From: Planctomycetota bacterium
GTDB lineage: Bacteria; Planctomycetota; Phycisphaerae; Phycisphaerales; SM1A02
DNA: 46,555 nucleotides
NCBI GenBank assembly: GCA_016873115.1
Contig: VGYB01000014.1
Span: 1 to 46,555, forward strand
Direction: 5' to 3'
Shown here: one piece after another, positions 32,103 through 42,330 of the stretch
Layout of the letters: every line of letters starts with the position of its first letter
How positions within the stretch are numbered: position 1 is the first letter of the stretch
Translations under genes and position numbers: made by a program
Notes under the pieces: model-generated
What the model saw: the letters and a program-made list of their open reading frames with translations, nothing else
What the model was told of the DNA's origin: nothing
Database searches by the model: none

Positions 32103-33119
32103 TCAGGGCTGCTTGCGTTCGAGGTGCCCGCCGAAGCCCTTGCGCATCGCGCTGCAGACCTTGTCGGCGAAGAGGGCCTCGCCGCGGCTTGAGAAGCGCT
32201 CGAAGAGCGCGGCCGTGAGGACATGCGCCGGCACGCCCAGATCGACTGCCGCCTGCACCGTCCATCGGCCTTCACCGCTGTCGCTCACGCGTCCGGCGAA
32301 GGAGTCGAGGTTGGGATCGCCGGCCATGGCCTGCGCGGTCAGATCAAGCAACCAACTTGGAATGACGGAGCCGCGTCGCCAGAGCTCGGCGATGTCAGCC
32401 AGGTCGAAGTCGTATCGATAGTGCGATGGGTCGCGCAGCGGCGTGGACTCCGAGCTTGCTGCCGTGGGCGCGAGGCCGCGGTTGGCCTGACGGAGCAGGC
32501 TGAACCCTTCCGCATACGCGGCCATGAGTCCGTACTCGATGCCGTTGTGGACCATCTTCACGAAGTGACCGGCGCCGGTGGGGCCGCAGTGCAGCCAGCC
32601 AGCCTCAGCACGGCCGCCGCGCGACTCGCGACCGGGTGATGAGGGCACGCTGCCGCGTCCGGGAGCCAAGGATCGCAGGATGGGCTCGAGGCGCGCCACG
32701 GCCTCGTCGGGGCCGCCGACCATGAGACAGAAGCCACGCTCAAGCCCCCACACGCCGCCGCTGACGCCCGCGTCGACCCAGTGGATCCCCCGTGGGGCGA
32801 GTTCCGCCGCGCGGCGCAGATCATCCTGCCAGCACGAGTTGCCACCCTCGACGATCGTGTCGCCGGGAGCGAGCAGGGGCGCGAGGTCGGCCACAACACG
32901 GTCGACGATGCCTGCGGGCACCATGATCCAGACGACGCGAGGCGCGGGCAGGGCGGCAACCAGATCCTTGAGCGTTGACACGGTCGTGCCGCCCGCGTCC
33001 TCATACGCCGTGCGGGCGGCCGCGACGGGGTCGAAGCCAATGCACCTGTGGCCATCGCGGCCAAGTCGCCGCGCCATGCCCAACCCCATCCGACCGAGCC
33101 CGACCATCCCCATGTGCAT
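32103..33119 (-). CDS. gnd: 6-phosphogluconate dehydrogenase, decarboxylating (short type)
   Basis: Oxidises 6-phosphogluconate to ribulose 5-phosphate and CO2 in the pentose phosphate pathway. The 338-residue product belongs to the short, usually NAD-preferring GndA type. It has GLGRMG at 7-12, VEGGNSCWQDD near 90, DAGVSGGVWGLERGF near 116 and the catalytic segment GAGHFVKMVHNGIEYG near 182-197 (Lys and His-Asn in place). AAGGAGG 5 nt before ATG 33119 sets the start; a second in-frame ATG at 33113 is possible. An insertion of about 19 residues rich in Gly, Arg and Ser (about 155-173) separates the cofactor domain from the helical domain. TATATT at 33144-33149 is a possible -10 box. Confidence 0.93.
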   Translation of the reverse strand: MHMGMVGLGRMGLGMARRLGRDGHRCIGFDPVAAARTAYEDAGGTTVSTLKDLVAALPAPRVVWIMVPAGIVDRVVADLAPLLAPGDTIVEGGNSCWQDDLRRAAELAPRGIHWVDAGVSGGVWGLERGFCLMVGGPDEAVARLEPILRSLAPGRGSVPSSPGRESRGGRAEAGWLHCGPTGAGHFVKMVHNGIEYGLMAAYAEGFSLLRQANRGLAPTAASSESTPLRDPSHYRYDFDLADIAELWRRGSVIPSWLLDLTAQAMAGDPNLDSFAGRVSDSGEGRWTVQAAVDLGVPAHVLTAALFERFSSRGEALFADKVCSAMRKGFGGHLERKQP

Positions 33120-33283
33120 GCGTGCCTCCTTGGCGGACGCAGGAATATAGCCCCGCATGATGCGTGGGGCGGAACACCTTCATCTCCCGGTGCGGATGGG
33201 GTCTTGAGGCGCGTCGCTCGACGAGCGGCGATAGCATTGGAGGCCCACCATCGGCACTCCGCCGGACCCACGAGGACACCACA

Positions 33284-35008
33284 TTGGCACGCAAGACCCG
33301 TCTGAAGCTCGGTGAGATCCTGGTTGAGCTCAAGCTCATCACCAAGGAGCAGGCCGAGCAGGCAGCGGAGGTCGCCAGGAGCAGCCACAAGCGCATCGGT
33401 GAGGCCCTGATCGAGTTGTCCATCTGCGGCGAGGAGCACATCGCCAGGGCACTCGGCAAGCAGTTCGGGTTGGAGTACCTGAATCTCGACCGCCCCGAGG
33501 ATCGCAACAAGGTCTCGATGACGGCGATTCCGAAGGATGTGATGATGAAGTTCTTCGTGCTCGGCTATGCCGACGACGGCACGAAGAAGCGGCTGGTCAT
33601 CCACGATCCGCTGGACCTGGAAATGTTCGATGTGCTCCGGTTCCGCGTGGGTGCCGAGCCGTTCGCGATCGCCAGCCTCTCGCAGATCAAGTCACTCATC
33701 GAGGGTGGTGGTGGTGCGGCCGCGGCCTTGGGGCCAAAGTCCCTGATGACCCCGTCGATCGACTCCAGCATGGACCGCGGCGCCAGCGTGGACCGCGGCG
33801 CCAGCATGGACCAGGGCGAGAAGGACGTGAAGATCGAGCGGGGGGTGGTCAAGCTCGTCGATCGCCTGATCATCCAGGCCGTGCAGGGACGCGCGAGCGA
33901 CATCCACATCGAGCCCCGCAAGGAAAATGTGATCGTGCGCTATCGCGTCGATGGCGAGTGCATCATCATCGGCGATGTGCCCAAGACGATGCAGGGGTCG
34001 CTCCTGGCCCGCGTCAAGCTCATGGCCGGCGTGAACATCTCCGAGAGACGCATCCCGCAGGACGGCCGTATCAAGATGGTGGTCGACGGTACGGCGATCG
34101 ACTTCCGTGTGTCGAGCTGCCCCGCGGTGCACGGCGAGAGCATCGTGCTGCGTATCCTCCGCCCCGACAGTGCAAACACGGCACTGACGACGCTTGGCCT
34201 GGAGTCGGACAGCCTCGACCAGTTCAACCGCATCATCCGCCGGCCCAACGGGATCTTCCTCGTGACCGGCCCGACCGGTTCCGGAAAGACGACCACGCTC
34301 TACGCCGCGCTGCAGACGCTCAACAAGCCCGGCGTCAAGATCATCACCGCCGAGGACCCCGTCGAGTACCAGTTCAAGGGGATCAACCAGTGCCAGGTTC
34401 GTGAGCACATCGGGCTCACCTTCAACGCGATCCTGAAGAGCATGCTTCGCCAGGCACCCAATGTGATTCTGGTTGGCGAAATCCGAGACCGTGAAGTGGC
34501 CGACATCGCGATCCAGGCCGCCCTGACCGGCCACCTCGTGTTCAGCACGCTGCACACCAACGATGCGCCGAGCTCGGTGACCCGTCTCATCGACATGGGC
34601 GTGAAGCCCTTCCTTGTGGCGAGTTCGATCCAGGCCGTGCTGGGCCAGCGCTTGGTGCGGTGCCTGCACAGTTGCAAGGTGCCCAGTTCCAACCCCGATC
34701 CCAAGTTCATGAAGCTCGTGGGCCTGACGCAGGCCGATGCTGACTCGGGACAGATCATGGGGCCAGGGGGCTGCATGGAGTGCATTGGCGGCTACAGGGG
34801 CCGCCGCGCGATCTTCGAGATGATGGTGATGAACCAGGAGATCCGCGACCTTGCGTTCCAGCGCTCGGGCATTTCCAAGATCCGTGCGGCGGCCATCCGT
34901 GGAGGCATGCGCACGCTCGTCGGCGACGGACGACTGAAGATCCTCAAGGGCATCACGACCCCCGAAGAAGTGGCGAAGCTGGCGCAGGTCGACGGCATCG
35001 ACGCGTGA
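33284..35008 (+). CDS. pilB: PilB/GspE-type assembly ATPase (first copy)
   Basis: Hexameric ATPase that powers pilin or pseudopilin assembly at the inner membrane. TTG 33284 is used (GAGGA 7 nt upstream), giving 574 residues; a GTG at 33164 would add 40 residues without homology. Domains: MshEN-type N-terminal domain (RLKLGEILVELKLITKEQ), a flexible linker with a DRGAS repeat (163-178), an N2 domain with ASDIHIEPR, Walker A GPTGSGKTT at 329-337, Asp box TAEDPVEYQ, Walker B ILVGEIRD, His box LTGHLVFSTLHTNDA and a C-terminal Cys pair region (CLHSC ... CMEC). The first pair is spaced CxxxC rather than CxxC. First gene of the pilus cluster, divergent from gnd. Confidence 0.93.
   Translation: MARKTRLKLGEILVELKLITKEQAEQAAEVARSSHKRIGEALIELSICGEEHIARALGKQFGLEYLNLDRPEDRNKVSMTAIPKDVMMKFFVLGYADDGTKKRLVIHDPLDLEMFDVLRFRVGAEPFAIASLSQIKSLIEGGGGAAAALGPKSLMTPSIDSSMDRGASVDRGASMDQGEKDVKIERGVVKLVDRLIIQAVQGRASDIHIEPRKENVIVRYRVDGECIIIGDVPKTMQGSLLARVKLMAGVNISERRIPQDGRIKMVVDGTAIDFRVSSCPAVHGESIVLRILRPDSANTALTTLGLESDSLDQFNRIIRRPNGIFLVTGPTGSGKTTTLYAALQTLNKPGVKIITAEDPVEYQFKGINQCQVREHIGLTFNAILKSMLRQAPNVILVGEIRDREVADIAIQAALTGHLVFSTLHTNDAPSSVTRLIDMGVKPFLVASSIQAVLGQRLVRCLHSCKVPSSNPDPKFMKLVGLTQADADSGQIMGPGGCMECIGGYRGRRAIFEMMVMNQEIRDLAFQRSGISKIRAAAIRGGMRTLVGDGRLKILKGITTPEEVAKLAQVDGIDA
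33770..33820 (+). repeat. 18-bp tandem repeat in the pilB linker
   Basis: Two near-identical 18-bp units (33770-33787, 33788-33805; only the first base differs) and a partial third (33806-33820) encode MDRGAS-VDRGAS-MDQGEK. The repeat is in frame and lies in the interdomain linker, so copy-number change would lengthen the linker without breaking the gene. Confidence 0.85.
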
Positions 35009-35062
35009 GGCCATCGCAGCGGCAGATCTCACTGAACCAAGACACGAAGGAGCAGAACAGTC

Positions 35063-36220
35063 ATGTCAGGCGGCGACGAAACCACCAAGAGCGGCGGGCT
35101 CGGCAACACGAGCTCGATCCAGATCGACCGAATCCTCGACACCTGCGTCCGGCAGGGTGCGAGCGATGTCCACTGCAGCATCGGCCGGCCACCGACCCTT
35201 CGCCTCCATGGACGGTTGCGCAATCTGGCGACCAAGGTGCTTGAGCCGGATGACACAGTGGCGCTCATGAAGGCCATTACCCCCGAGCGGAACCAACAGG
35301 AGCTGCAGGAGGGGGGGACCACCGACTTCGGCTTCGCCTTCGGCGACCAGGCCCGCTTCCGTGTAAGCATCTTCCGTCAGCGCGGATCACTCAGCCTTGT
35401 CCTGCGCCTGATCCCCAACACATTGCTCACGTTCGAGCAGATCGGCCTTCCGCCGCTTGTCCAGGATCTGCTGCGCCGCCCCCGTGGCTTGTTCATCATC
35501 ACTGGTCCTACCGGCTCCGGCAAGACGACTTCGCTTGCCACGATGATCGACTACATCAATCAGACACTTGAGCGGCACATCGTCACGATGGAGGACCCGA
35601 TCGAGTACTACCACTACCACAAGAAGTCGGTGGTGAACCAGCGCGAGGTCGGGCACGACACGCCGTCCTTCGCCGAAGCTCTGCGTCGCGTGCTCCGGCA
35701 GGACCCCGACTGCATCCTCGTCGGTGAAATGCGCGACCTCGAGACGATGGAAGCCGCCATCCGTGCGGCCGAAACCGGCCACTTGGTCTTCGCCACCCTG
35801 CACACCACGGGCGCTGCCGGCACCATCAACCGCATCATCGATGCGTTCCCGACCAACCAGCAGGAACAGGTTCGTGTGCAGCTCTCGACGAGCCTTCTGG
35901 CCATCATCAGCCAGGTGCTCTGCGCACGGTGCGACAAGCCGGGCCGGGCGGCGGCCTATGAGTTCTTGGTGGTCACACCCGCGATCTCGAACCTGATCCG
36001 CGAGAACAAGACCTTCCGCATCGACAGCGCCATCCAGACCGGCAAGAAGTTCGGGATGCAGTTGCTCGATGACCATCTCTGGAGGCTCTACTCCGAGGGC
36101 AAGATCGATGCTGAGGAGATGATCGAGAAGTGCCGCAACCCCGGCGATCTGACGGATAAGGTCCATAAATCGGGTGGGGCGGTAGGCCGCGCAGAGCTCG
36201 ATGCCGAGCACTCCACCTGA
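35063..36220 (+). CDS. pilT: PilT-type retraction ATPase
   Basis: Cytoplasmic ATPase that usually drives pilus retraction. The 385 residues show an N-terminal domain with ASDVHCSIGRPPTLRLHG, Walker A GPTGSGKT at 148-155, Asp box TMEDPIEYYH, Walker B ILVGEMRDLETM and the PilT signature AIRAAETGHLVFATLHTTGA followed by RIIDAFP. There is no C-terminal tetracysteine motif, as expected for PilT. AAGGAG 9 nt before the ATG. It lies 54 nt after the first pilB. Its presence points to a retractable type IV pilus rather than a pure type II secretion system. The C-terminal tail of about 25 residues is polar. Confidence 0.93.
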   Translation: MSGGDETTKSGGLGNTSSIQIDRILDTCVRQGASDVHCSIGRPPTLRLHGRLRNLATKVLEPDDTVALMKAITPERNQQELQEGGTTDFGFAFGDQARFRVSIFRQRGSLSLVLRLIPNTLLTFEQIGLPPLVQDLLRRPRGLFIITGPTGSGKTTSLATMIDYINQTLERHIVTMEDPIEYYHYHKKSVVNQREVGHDTPSFAEALRRVLRQDPDCILVGEMRDLETMEAAIRAAETGHLVFATLHTTGAAGTINRIIDAFPTNQQEQVRVQLSTSLLAIISQVLCARCDKPGRAAAYEFLVVTPAISNLIRENKTFRIDSAIQTGKKFGMQLLDDHLWRLYSEGKIDAEEMIEKCRNPGDLTDKVHKSGGAVGRAELDAEHST

Positions 36221-36386
36221 ATGCGCTGTCATGTTGTTTCGGTGAGCGGATGGCACCGTAGGGATGGATCATGCTGGAGCCTGAGTCCTGACGGATCCAA
36301 GGTGTCACTACTCTTTTTGATGTATGACAGGTATTTACCGGTATCGGATCGCGTAACTTATCTCTAGCGCTGGACGAGGATCACCC
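36221..36386 (+). promoter_or_regulatory. AT-rich spacer with palindrome before the second pilB
   Basis: This 166-nt gap is the longest within the pilus cluster. Bases 36295-36365 are clearly richer in A and T than the surroundings and include CTTTTTGATGTATGAC and the 8-bp palindrome TACCGGTA (36336-36343). It probably holds a promoter for the second half of the cluster, but no pair of boxes is convincing. Confidence 0.4.
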
Positions 36387-38171
<1,785 letters not shown>

Positions 38172-38214
38172 CAGTTGCCCTGGCCCGCAGCGGCCGGGAA
38201 TGAAAGGACCGAGC

Positions 38215-39501
38215 ATGCCGACCTTTGCATATGAAGCCATGACCACCCAAGGCAAGCAGGCCAAGGGCACGCTTGAGGCGAAGAACTCCGATGAGGCGCT
38301 GGCGCAACTGCGTCAGCAGGGCATGTTCCCAACCAGCGTCCGTGAGCAGAAGACCAAGGGCGGCCCGACCACGGCCACCGAGGCGGCGGGGAAGAAGAAG
38401 AAGAGGGGCTTCAGCATCTCCATCGGGGGCGTGAATACCAAGACCCTCACGCTCTTCACGCGCCAGCTCAGCACCCTGCAGGACGCCGGGCTGCCGTTGC
38501 TGCGCAGCCTCCAGATCCTTGAGATGCAGCAGAAGCCCGGCAAGCTCAAGCGCACGCTGGAGGATGTGTGCGAGGATGTGATGAGCGGCGAGACGCTCTC
38601 CAATGCGATGGGCAAGCACCAGAAGGTGTTCAGCCGGCTCTATGTCAAGATGGTGGCTGCCGGCGAGGTCGGCGGCGTGCTCGATGTCATCCTGCAGCGC
38701 TTGGCCGAGTTCATGGAGAAGGGTGAGCGCCTGAAGCGCCGCATCAAGGGTGCCATGATCTACCCGGCGGTCGTCATCTCGATCGCCGTTGCGATCGTGA
38801 CCGGGATCATGTACTTCGTCATCCCGAAGTTCCAGGAGATCTTCAACGACTTCGAGGTCACGCTCCCCGCACTGACGATCTTCCTGATCAACGCGAGCAA
38901 GTGGGTGGCAGGGCAGGAACCGGGACAGCAGGTGCCTGGCGTCATCTGGATTCTGTTCAGCCCCGTGCTGATCTTCATGTTCTTCAAGTTGCTCAGGAAG
39001 ACGCAGTTCGGCAGGGCCGGCACCGACATCATCGCGGCGAAGTTGCCGGTGATCGGGACCTTGATCAAGAAGACCGCGGTCGCGCGATTCACCAGGACGC
39101 TGGGCACGCTCGTCGCTGCGGGCGTGCCGATTCTCGAGGCGATCCTGATCACCCGCGATACCAGCGGCAACTACATCTACGAGAAGGCCCTGACCAAGGT
39201 CCACGACTCGATCAAGGAAGGCGAGAGCTTCGCCGGCCCCCTGCGCGAGAGCAAGGTCTGCGACTCGATCGTCGTGAACATGATCGACGTCGGCGAGGAG
39301 ACCGGTGACCTTGACCTGATGCTCATGAAGATCGCCGACAACTACGACGAAGAGGTCGATGTTGCGGTGGCGAGCCTTCTGAGCTTGCTGGAACCGTTCA
39401 TGGTGGTCATCCTTGGTGGCATCGTCGGCACGATCGTGCTGGCGCTCTTCCTGCCGCTGGTGGCCATGATCGAGAGCGTCTCGGGCGGGAGCAGCAAATG
39501 A
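38215..39501 (+). CDS. pilC: PilC/GspF inner-membrane platform protein
   Basis: Polytopic protein on which assembly ATPases act. The 428 residues start MPTFAYEAMTTQGKQAKGTL, the typical PilC N-terminus, followed by a Lys-rich linker (GKKKKRG). Two repeated GspF domains are visible: LTLFTRQLSTLQDAGLPLLR ... VFSRLYVKMVAAGEVGG, and AVARFTRTLGTLVAAGVPIL ... VNMIDVGEETGDL. Membrane helices lie near 180-205, 240-260 and 395-420. AAAGGA lies 7-8 nt before ATG 38215. The frame is open about 160 codons upstream inside pilB, without homology. The stop overlaps the next gene by ATGA. Confidence 0.94.
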   Translation: MPTFAYEAMTTQGKQAKGTLEAKNSDEALAQLRQQGMFPTSVREQKTKGGPTTATEAAGKKKKRGFSISIGGVNTKTLTLFTRQLSTLQDAGLPLLRSLQILEMQQKPGKLKRTLEDVCEDVMSGETLSNAMGKHQKVFSRLYVKMVAAGEVGGVLDVILQRLAEFMEKGERLKRRIKGAMIYPAVVISIAVAIVTGIMYFVIPKFQEIFNDFEVTLPALTIFLINASKWVAGQEPGQQVPGVIWILFSPVLIFMFFKLLRKTQFGRAGTDIIAAKLPVIGTLIKKTAVARFTRTLGTLVAAGVPILEAILITRDTSGNYIYEKALTKVHDSIKEGESFAGPLRESKVCDSIVVNMIDVGEETGDLDLMLMKIADNYDEEVDVAVASLLSLLEPFMVVILGGIVGTIVLALFLPLVAMIESVSGGSSK

Positions 39502-40541
39502 TGGTGCGCGCGGCATCCACGCCCCAGGTACACGCCTTCACGATCATCGAGTTGCTCGTGACGGTGGCGATCATCATCCTGCTGCTGGGACTGTTGCTGG
39601 TCGGCCTGCAGCAGGCAGCGCGTGCCGCACAGGTTGCGCAGACCAAGACGCTGATGTCGTCGATCAATCGAGCGCTGGTGAGCTTCAAGACCGATGTGGG
39701 CTACTACCCGCCGGTGCTTGGACGCGGCAGCGGCAACGGATCGCAGCAGGCGGGGCAACTGGGATTCTGCCGCGACCTGCTCGTGCCGCCGACAAGCAAC
39801 GCGACCATCCAACCGTGGAACTCGTTCACGAGCCTGCCCGAGTTTCTGCTCGGCTACGGTTCACGAACGGCGGACGGGTATGGGGTGGTCACACGGCCAC
39901 CTCCAGGCACCGTGCCTCAGGCGAACGATCCGATGGGCTGGCGTGAGGATCCGCGTCTTGGCATCCGTCATCCGGGGCGTGACGGAGTGTGGGGGGCGGT
40001 CGCAACGCCAAACGCTGGTACAGCGAGTGGGACTTTCGGTGCGCGCAACGGGTTCAACCTTCAAGGGACTCCCAACCCTGATGACAGCAAGCGGTTTGCA
40101 GGCAAGCCACTCGGTCCGTACCTCGAACTCAAGGATGCCGTGTTCCTGGGCGGCATTACGGACTACAACACCTCGACCGGCGAACCGACGATCGTGCGAG
40201 CCACCGAAGCGCCGAACTTCGACGCGCTGCCCAAGTGCATCGTCGATTACTGGGGGCGCCCGATCCGCTACTACCGACGGCCGTACACCGTGCCGGATTG
40301 CTCCACCGTCGCCACGGGGTTCAACTGCGGAGACTTCTTCGCCCTGAGACCGCAGAGTTTCGGACAGGGGACCGACGTCGATGGGGTCGCCGATGGTTCG
40401 AATGATACGAGCACGAGTCGCGAGTTGCAGTCTGCCGAGTTCGCGCTGCTCTCCTACGGCCCCGACAAGTCGTGGGATCCGACCGTGCGCGCGGATGCGC
40501 AGGGCTACAACAAGGACAACATCGTGGAGGCGGGCCCATGA
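39498..40541 (+). CDS. Pseudopilin-like protein (GspG/major-type N-terminus)
   Basis: A 347-residue prepilin-like protein. The class III signal is PQVHA|FTIIELLV: Ala13 at -1, Phe14 at +1 and Glu18 at +5, followed by a single hydrophobic helix (about 14-40). The globular part is much larger than in classic GspG (about 145 residues). It contains FKTDVGYYPPVLGRG, the 'YYPP' turn common to GspG-type pseudopilins, and ends in SAEFALLSYGPDKSW, a motif also common at the end of planctomycete and GspG pseudopilins. Starts at ATG 39498 within the pilC stop; the next gene overlaps by 4 nt. Confidence 0.85.
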   Translation: MMVRAASTPQVHAFTIIELLVTVAIIILLLGLLLVGLQQAARAAQVAQTKTLMSSINRALVSFKTDVGYYPPVLGRGSGNGSQQAGQLGFCRDLLVPPTSNATIQPWNSFTSLPEFLLGYGSRTADGYGVVTRPPPGTVPQANDPMGWREDPRLGIRHPGRDGVWGAVATPNAGTASGTFGARNGFNLQGTPNPDDSKRFAGKPLGPYLELKDAVFLGGITDYNTSTGEPTIVRATEAPNFDALPKCIVDYWGRPIRYYRRPYTVPDCSTVATGFNCGDFFALRPQSFGQGTDVDGVADGSNDTSTSRELQSAEFALLSYGPDKSWDPTVRADAQGYNKDNIVEAGP

Positions 40542-41398
40542 TCGCTGTGCAGCACTTGATCGGATCGAGGAGTCGACTGCGGCCGTTCGGTCGCAGGGCC
40601 GGCCGTTCTTGCGTCCGGGCGTTCAGCCTGCTCGAGGTCGTGATCGTGCTGGGCGTGATCCTGTTGCTCGCGGCCCTGGTGCTGGCGGCTTCCAGTGCGG
40701 TGCTTTCCGCCAGCGAGCGCCGCGAGACGGAGAATGTGATCCGCCTGCTCGAGCAGGCGACCACCGAATGGGAGCAGGCACTTGGCCGGCCGATCAACTA
40801 CGGCCCCAAGGCGGAGCCGGGTTTGACCGGCGTGCCGGCACGGGATGTGTACGAGGAGAACTTCACAGGGTTGTGGGTGTCCTGCGTGCTCATGCAGCGC
40901 TTTGGCGAGAACGAGCGCACGCGCGACATCGTGTCGAAGATTCCGGAGACCTACTCTCGCAAGTGGCGCAACGGTGACCCAGCGCTGCCCGCCACCTGGG
41001 CCAGCACCGCGATCGCCACAGATCCGAACCAGATGCAGAACCCGAGCCAGAGCGCGACGAGTTCGGGAGTGCCGTTGGTCCTCGATGCCTGGGGCTTCCG
41101 CATCGGGGTCTGCTTCCCGGGGCGTCCGTGGCGCAATGGCACGGGACTGTCGACCACGAATGCGCCACAGTTCTTCTCGCAGGGGCTGTATCTGCGTGGC
41201 GTGAATTCGCCTGCAACCGGCGCTCCCGATGCCGACGGCACGGAGCAGACGCCGGATGAGCGCACCCTCGGATCGTGCCGTGATCGCCGCATCCGCTTCA
41301 TCAGTGCTGGGCCGGATGGTTCGTTCGGCGACATCTACGGCGCGGAGGGATCCGCGGCGAAGAAGCAGACGCAGGACAACATCGTGAGCTACGAATGA
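40538..41398 (+). CDS. Pseudopilin-like protein
   Basis: A 286-residue protein with a long, basic class III leader of 28 residues (many Arg) ending VRA|FSLLEVVIVLGV: Ala28 at -1, Phe29 and Glu33. The hydrophobic helix runs to about residue 50. The globular part includes AGPDGSFGDIYG near the end, the same 'SxGPDGxFG' turn seen in other pseudopilins, which suggests a calcium- or turn-stabilised C-terminal strand. The start ATG 40538 overlaps the previous stop (ATGA). The subtype (GspG, H or I) is unclear. Confidence 0.82.
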   Translation: MIAVQHLIGSRSRLRPFGRRAGRSCVRAFSLLEVVIVLGVILLLAALVLAASSAVLSASERRETENVIRLLEQATTEWEQALGRPINYGPKAEPGLTGVPARDVYEENFTGLWVSCVLMQRFGENERTRDIVSKIPETYSRKWRNGDPALPATWASTAIATDPNQMQNPSQSATSSGVPLVLDAWGFRIGVCFPGRPWRNGTGLSTTNAPQFFSQGLYLRGVNSPATGAPDADGTEQTPDERTLGSCRDRRIRFISAGPDGSFGDIYGAEGSAAKKQTQDNIVSYE

Positions 41399-42330
41399 CC
41401 CATCGACACCGCCCATCCTTGCGCGCGTTCACGCTGGCCGAGTTGCTGGTCGTGATCGGCATCATTGCGGTGCTGGCGGTGCTCACGAGCGTGAGCGTGC
41501 AGCGCATCGCCAAGGATGCGCGGCTTGCGGGGGCGACCAACGCCGTCATCGCCCAGCTGGGCACGGCGCGCGCGATCGCGATCCGGGACAATGCTCCGGT
41601 CATCGTGACCTTCCGTCCGGTCCTGGCGGAGCCGCCGATCTACGGTCCCTCGGGCAATGTGATCTCGCCCGGCAATCCGCAGAAGGGGCAGGTGACCGAG
41701 GTCGTGATCGGCAAGGCCACGGGGCGGCTGGTGCCGCTCGATACCCAGACCTACGATGTGTTTGGCGAGCAATACCGGCCGGTCGCTGGCGTGCCGGCCC
41801 GTCGACTGGCGCGAGGCATCAAGATCGCGGCGCCCGGCGACTACATCAGCGCGTTCGTCCCCAAGTGGTCCGTCACACCGGAGTTCTCCAACAGCGAGGT
41901 GGGTCGCGGGTTCTGCGTCTGCTTCGGACCCGACGGATCGCTTCGAACACGCAACCCACGCATCCCGGGATCCGTGCAGACAAGTTTCGGCGGCAACCCC
42001 GACAACACCTCGACCTTTGTCGGGCCCTGGTTCGATGCCGACGGCGACAACACTGCGGACCCCGGGGTCGGTGGCATCACCAATGTGCCGACCTGGGTGA
42101 CCTTCCGCAGCCCTGACGAGGAACCGGTGCTCGGCTACACCACCTTGCTGGCCGTGTACGACTACGAGGATGCCGTGGAGCGTGGCGATCCGACGGACTG
42201 GCAATCCGCTCCGGGCGCCACGAGCGAGCCCAACGAGTACCGCGCATTCTTCGATGCCTATGTCCCGCAGTTCGGGGACTTCATCGGCTTCAATCGCTGG
42301 ACGGGCGTGGCCAAGGTGGTGGATCAATGA
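41395..42330 (+). CDS. Pseudopilin-like protein (GspH/FimT-type)
   Basis: A 311-residue protein with leader MTHRHRPSLRA|FTLAELLVVIG (Ala11, Phe12, Glu16) and a helix to about 35. The segment VQRIAKDARLAGATNAVIAQ and LGTARAIAIRDNAPVIVTF resembles the GspH/FimT helix and first strand ('ar..Ai..n..v.l.f'), so a GspH-like role is likely. The remaining 200 residues form a large extra domain rich in Pro, Gly and Asp, including WFDADGDNTADPG, a possible calcium loop. Overlaps both neighbours by 4 nt. Confidence 0.83.
   Translation: MTHRHRPSLRAFTLAELLVVIGIIAVLAVLTSVSVQRIAKDARLAGATNAVIAQLGTARAIAIRDNAPVIVTFRPVLAEPPIYGPSGNVISPGNPQKGQVTEVVIGKATGRLVPLDTQTYDVFGEQYRPVAGVPARRLARGIKIAAPGDYISAFVPKWSVTPEFSNSEVGRGFCVCFGPDGSLRTRNPRIPGSVQTSFGGNPDNTSTFVGPWFDADGDNTADPGVGGITNVPTWVTFRSPDEEPVLGYTTLLAVYDYEDAVERGDPTDWQSAPGATSEPNEYRAFFDAYVPQFGDFIGFNRWTGVAKVVDQ

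Noticed and set aside
33164-33283. GTG start for the first PilB
   Set aside because: The 40 extra residues lack homology and no Shine-Dalgarno precedes the GTG; TTG 33284 has GAGGA at 7 nt.
33770-33820. Possible CRISPR-like repeat
   Set aside because: Only two and a half adjacent units without spacers; it is an in-frame coding repeat in pilB.
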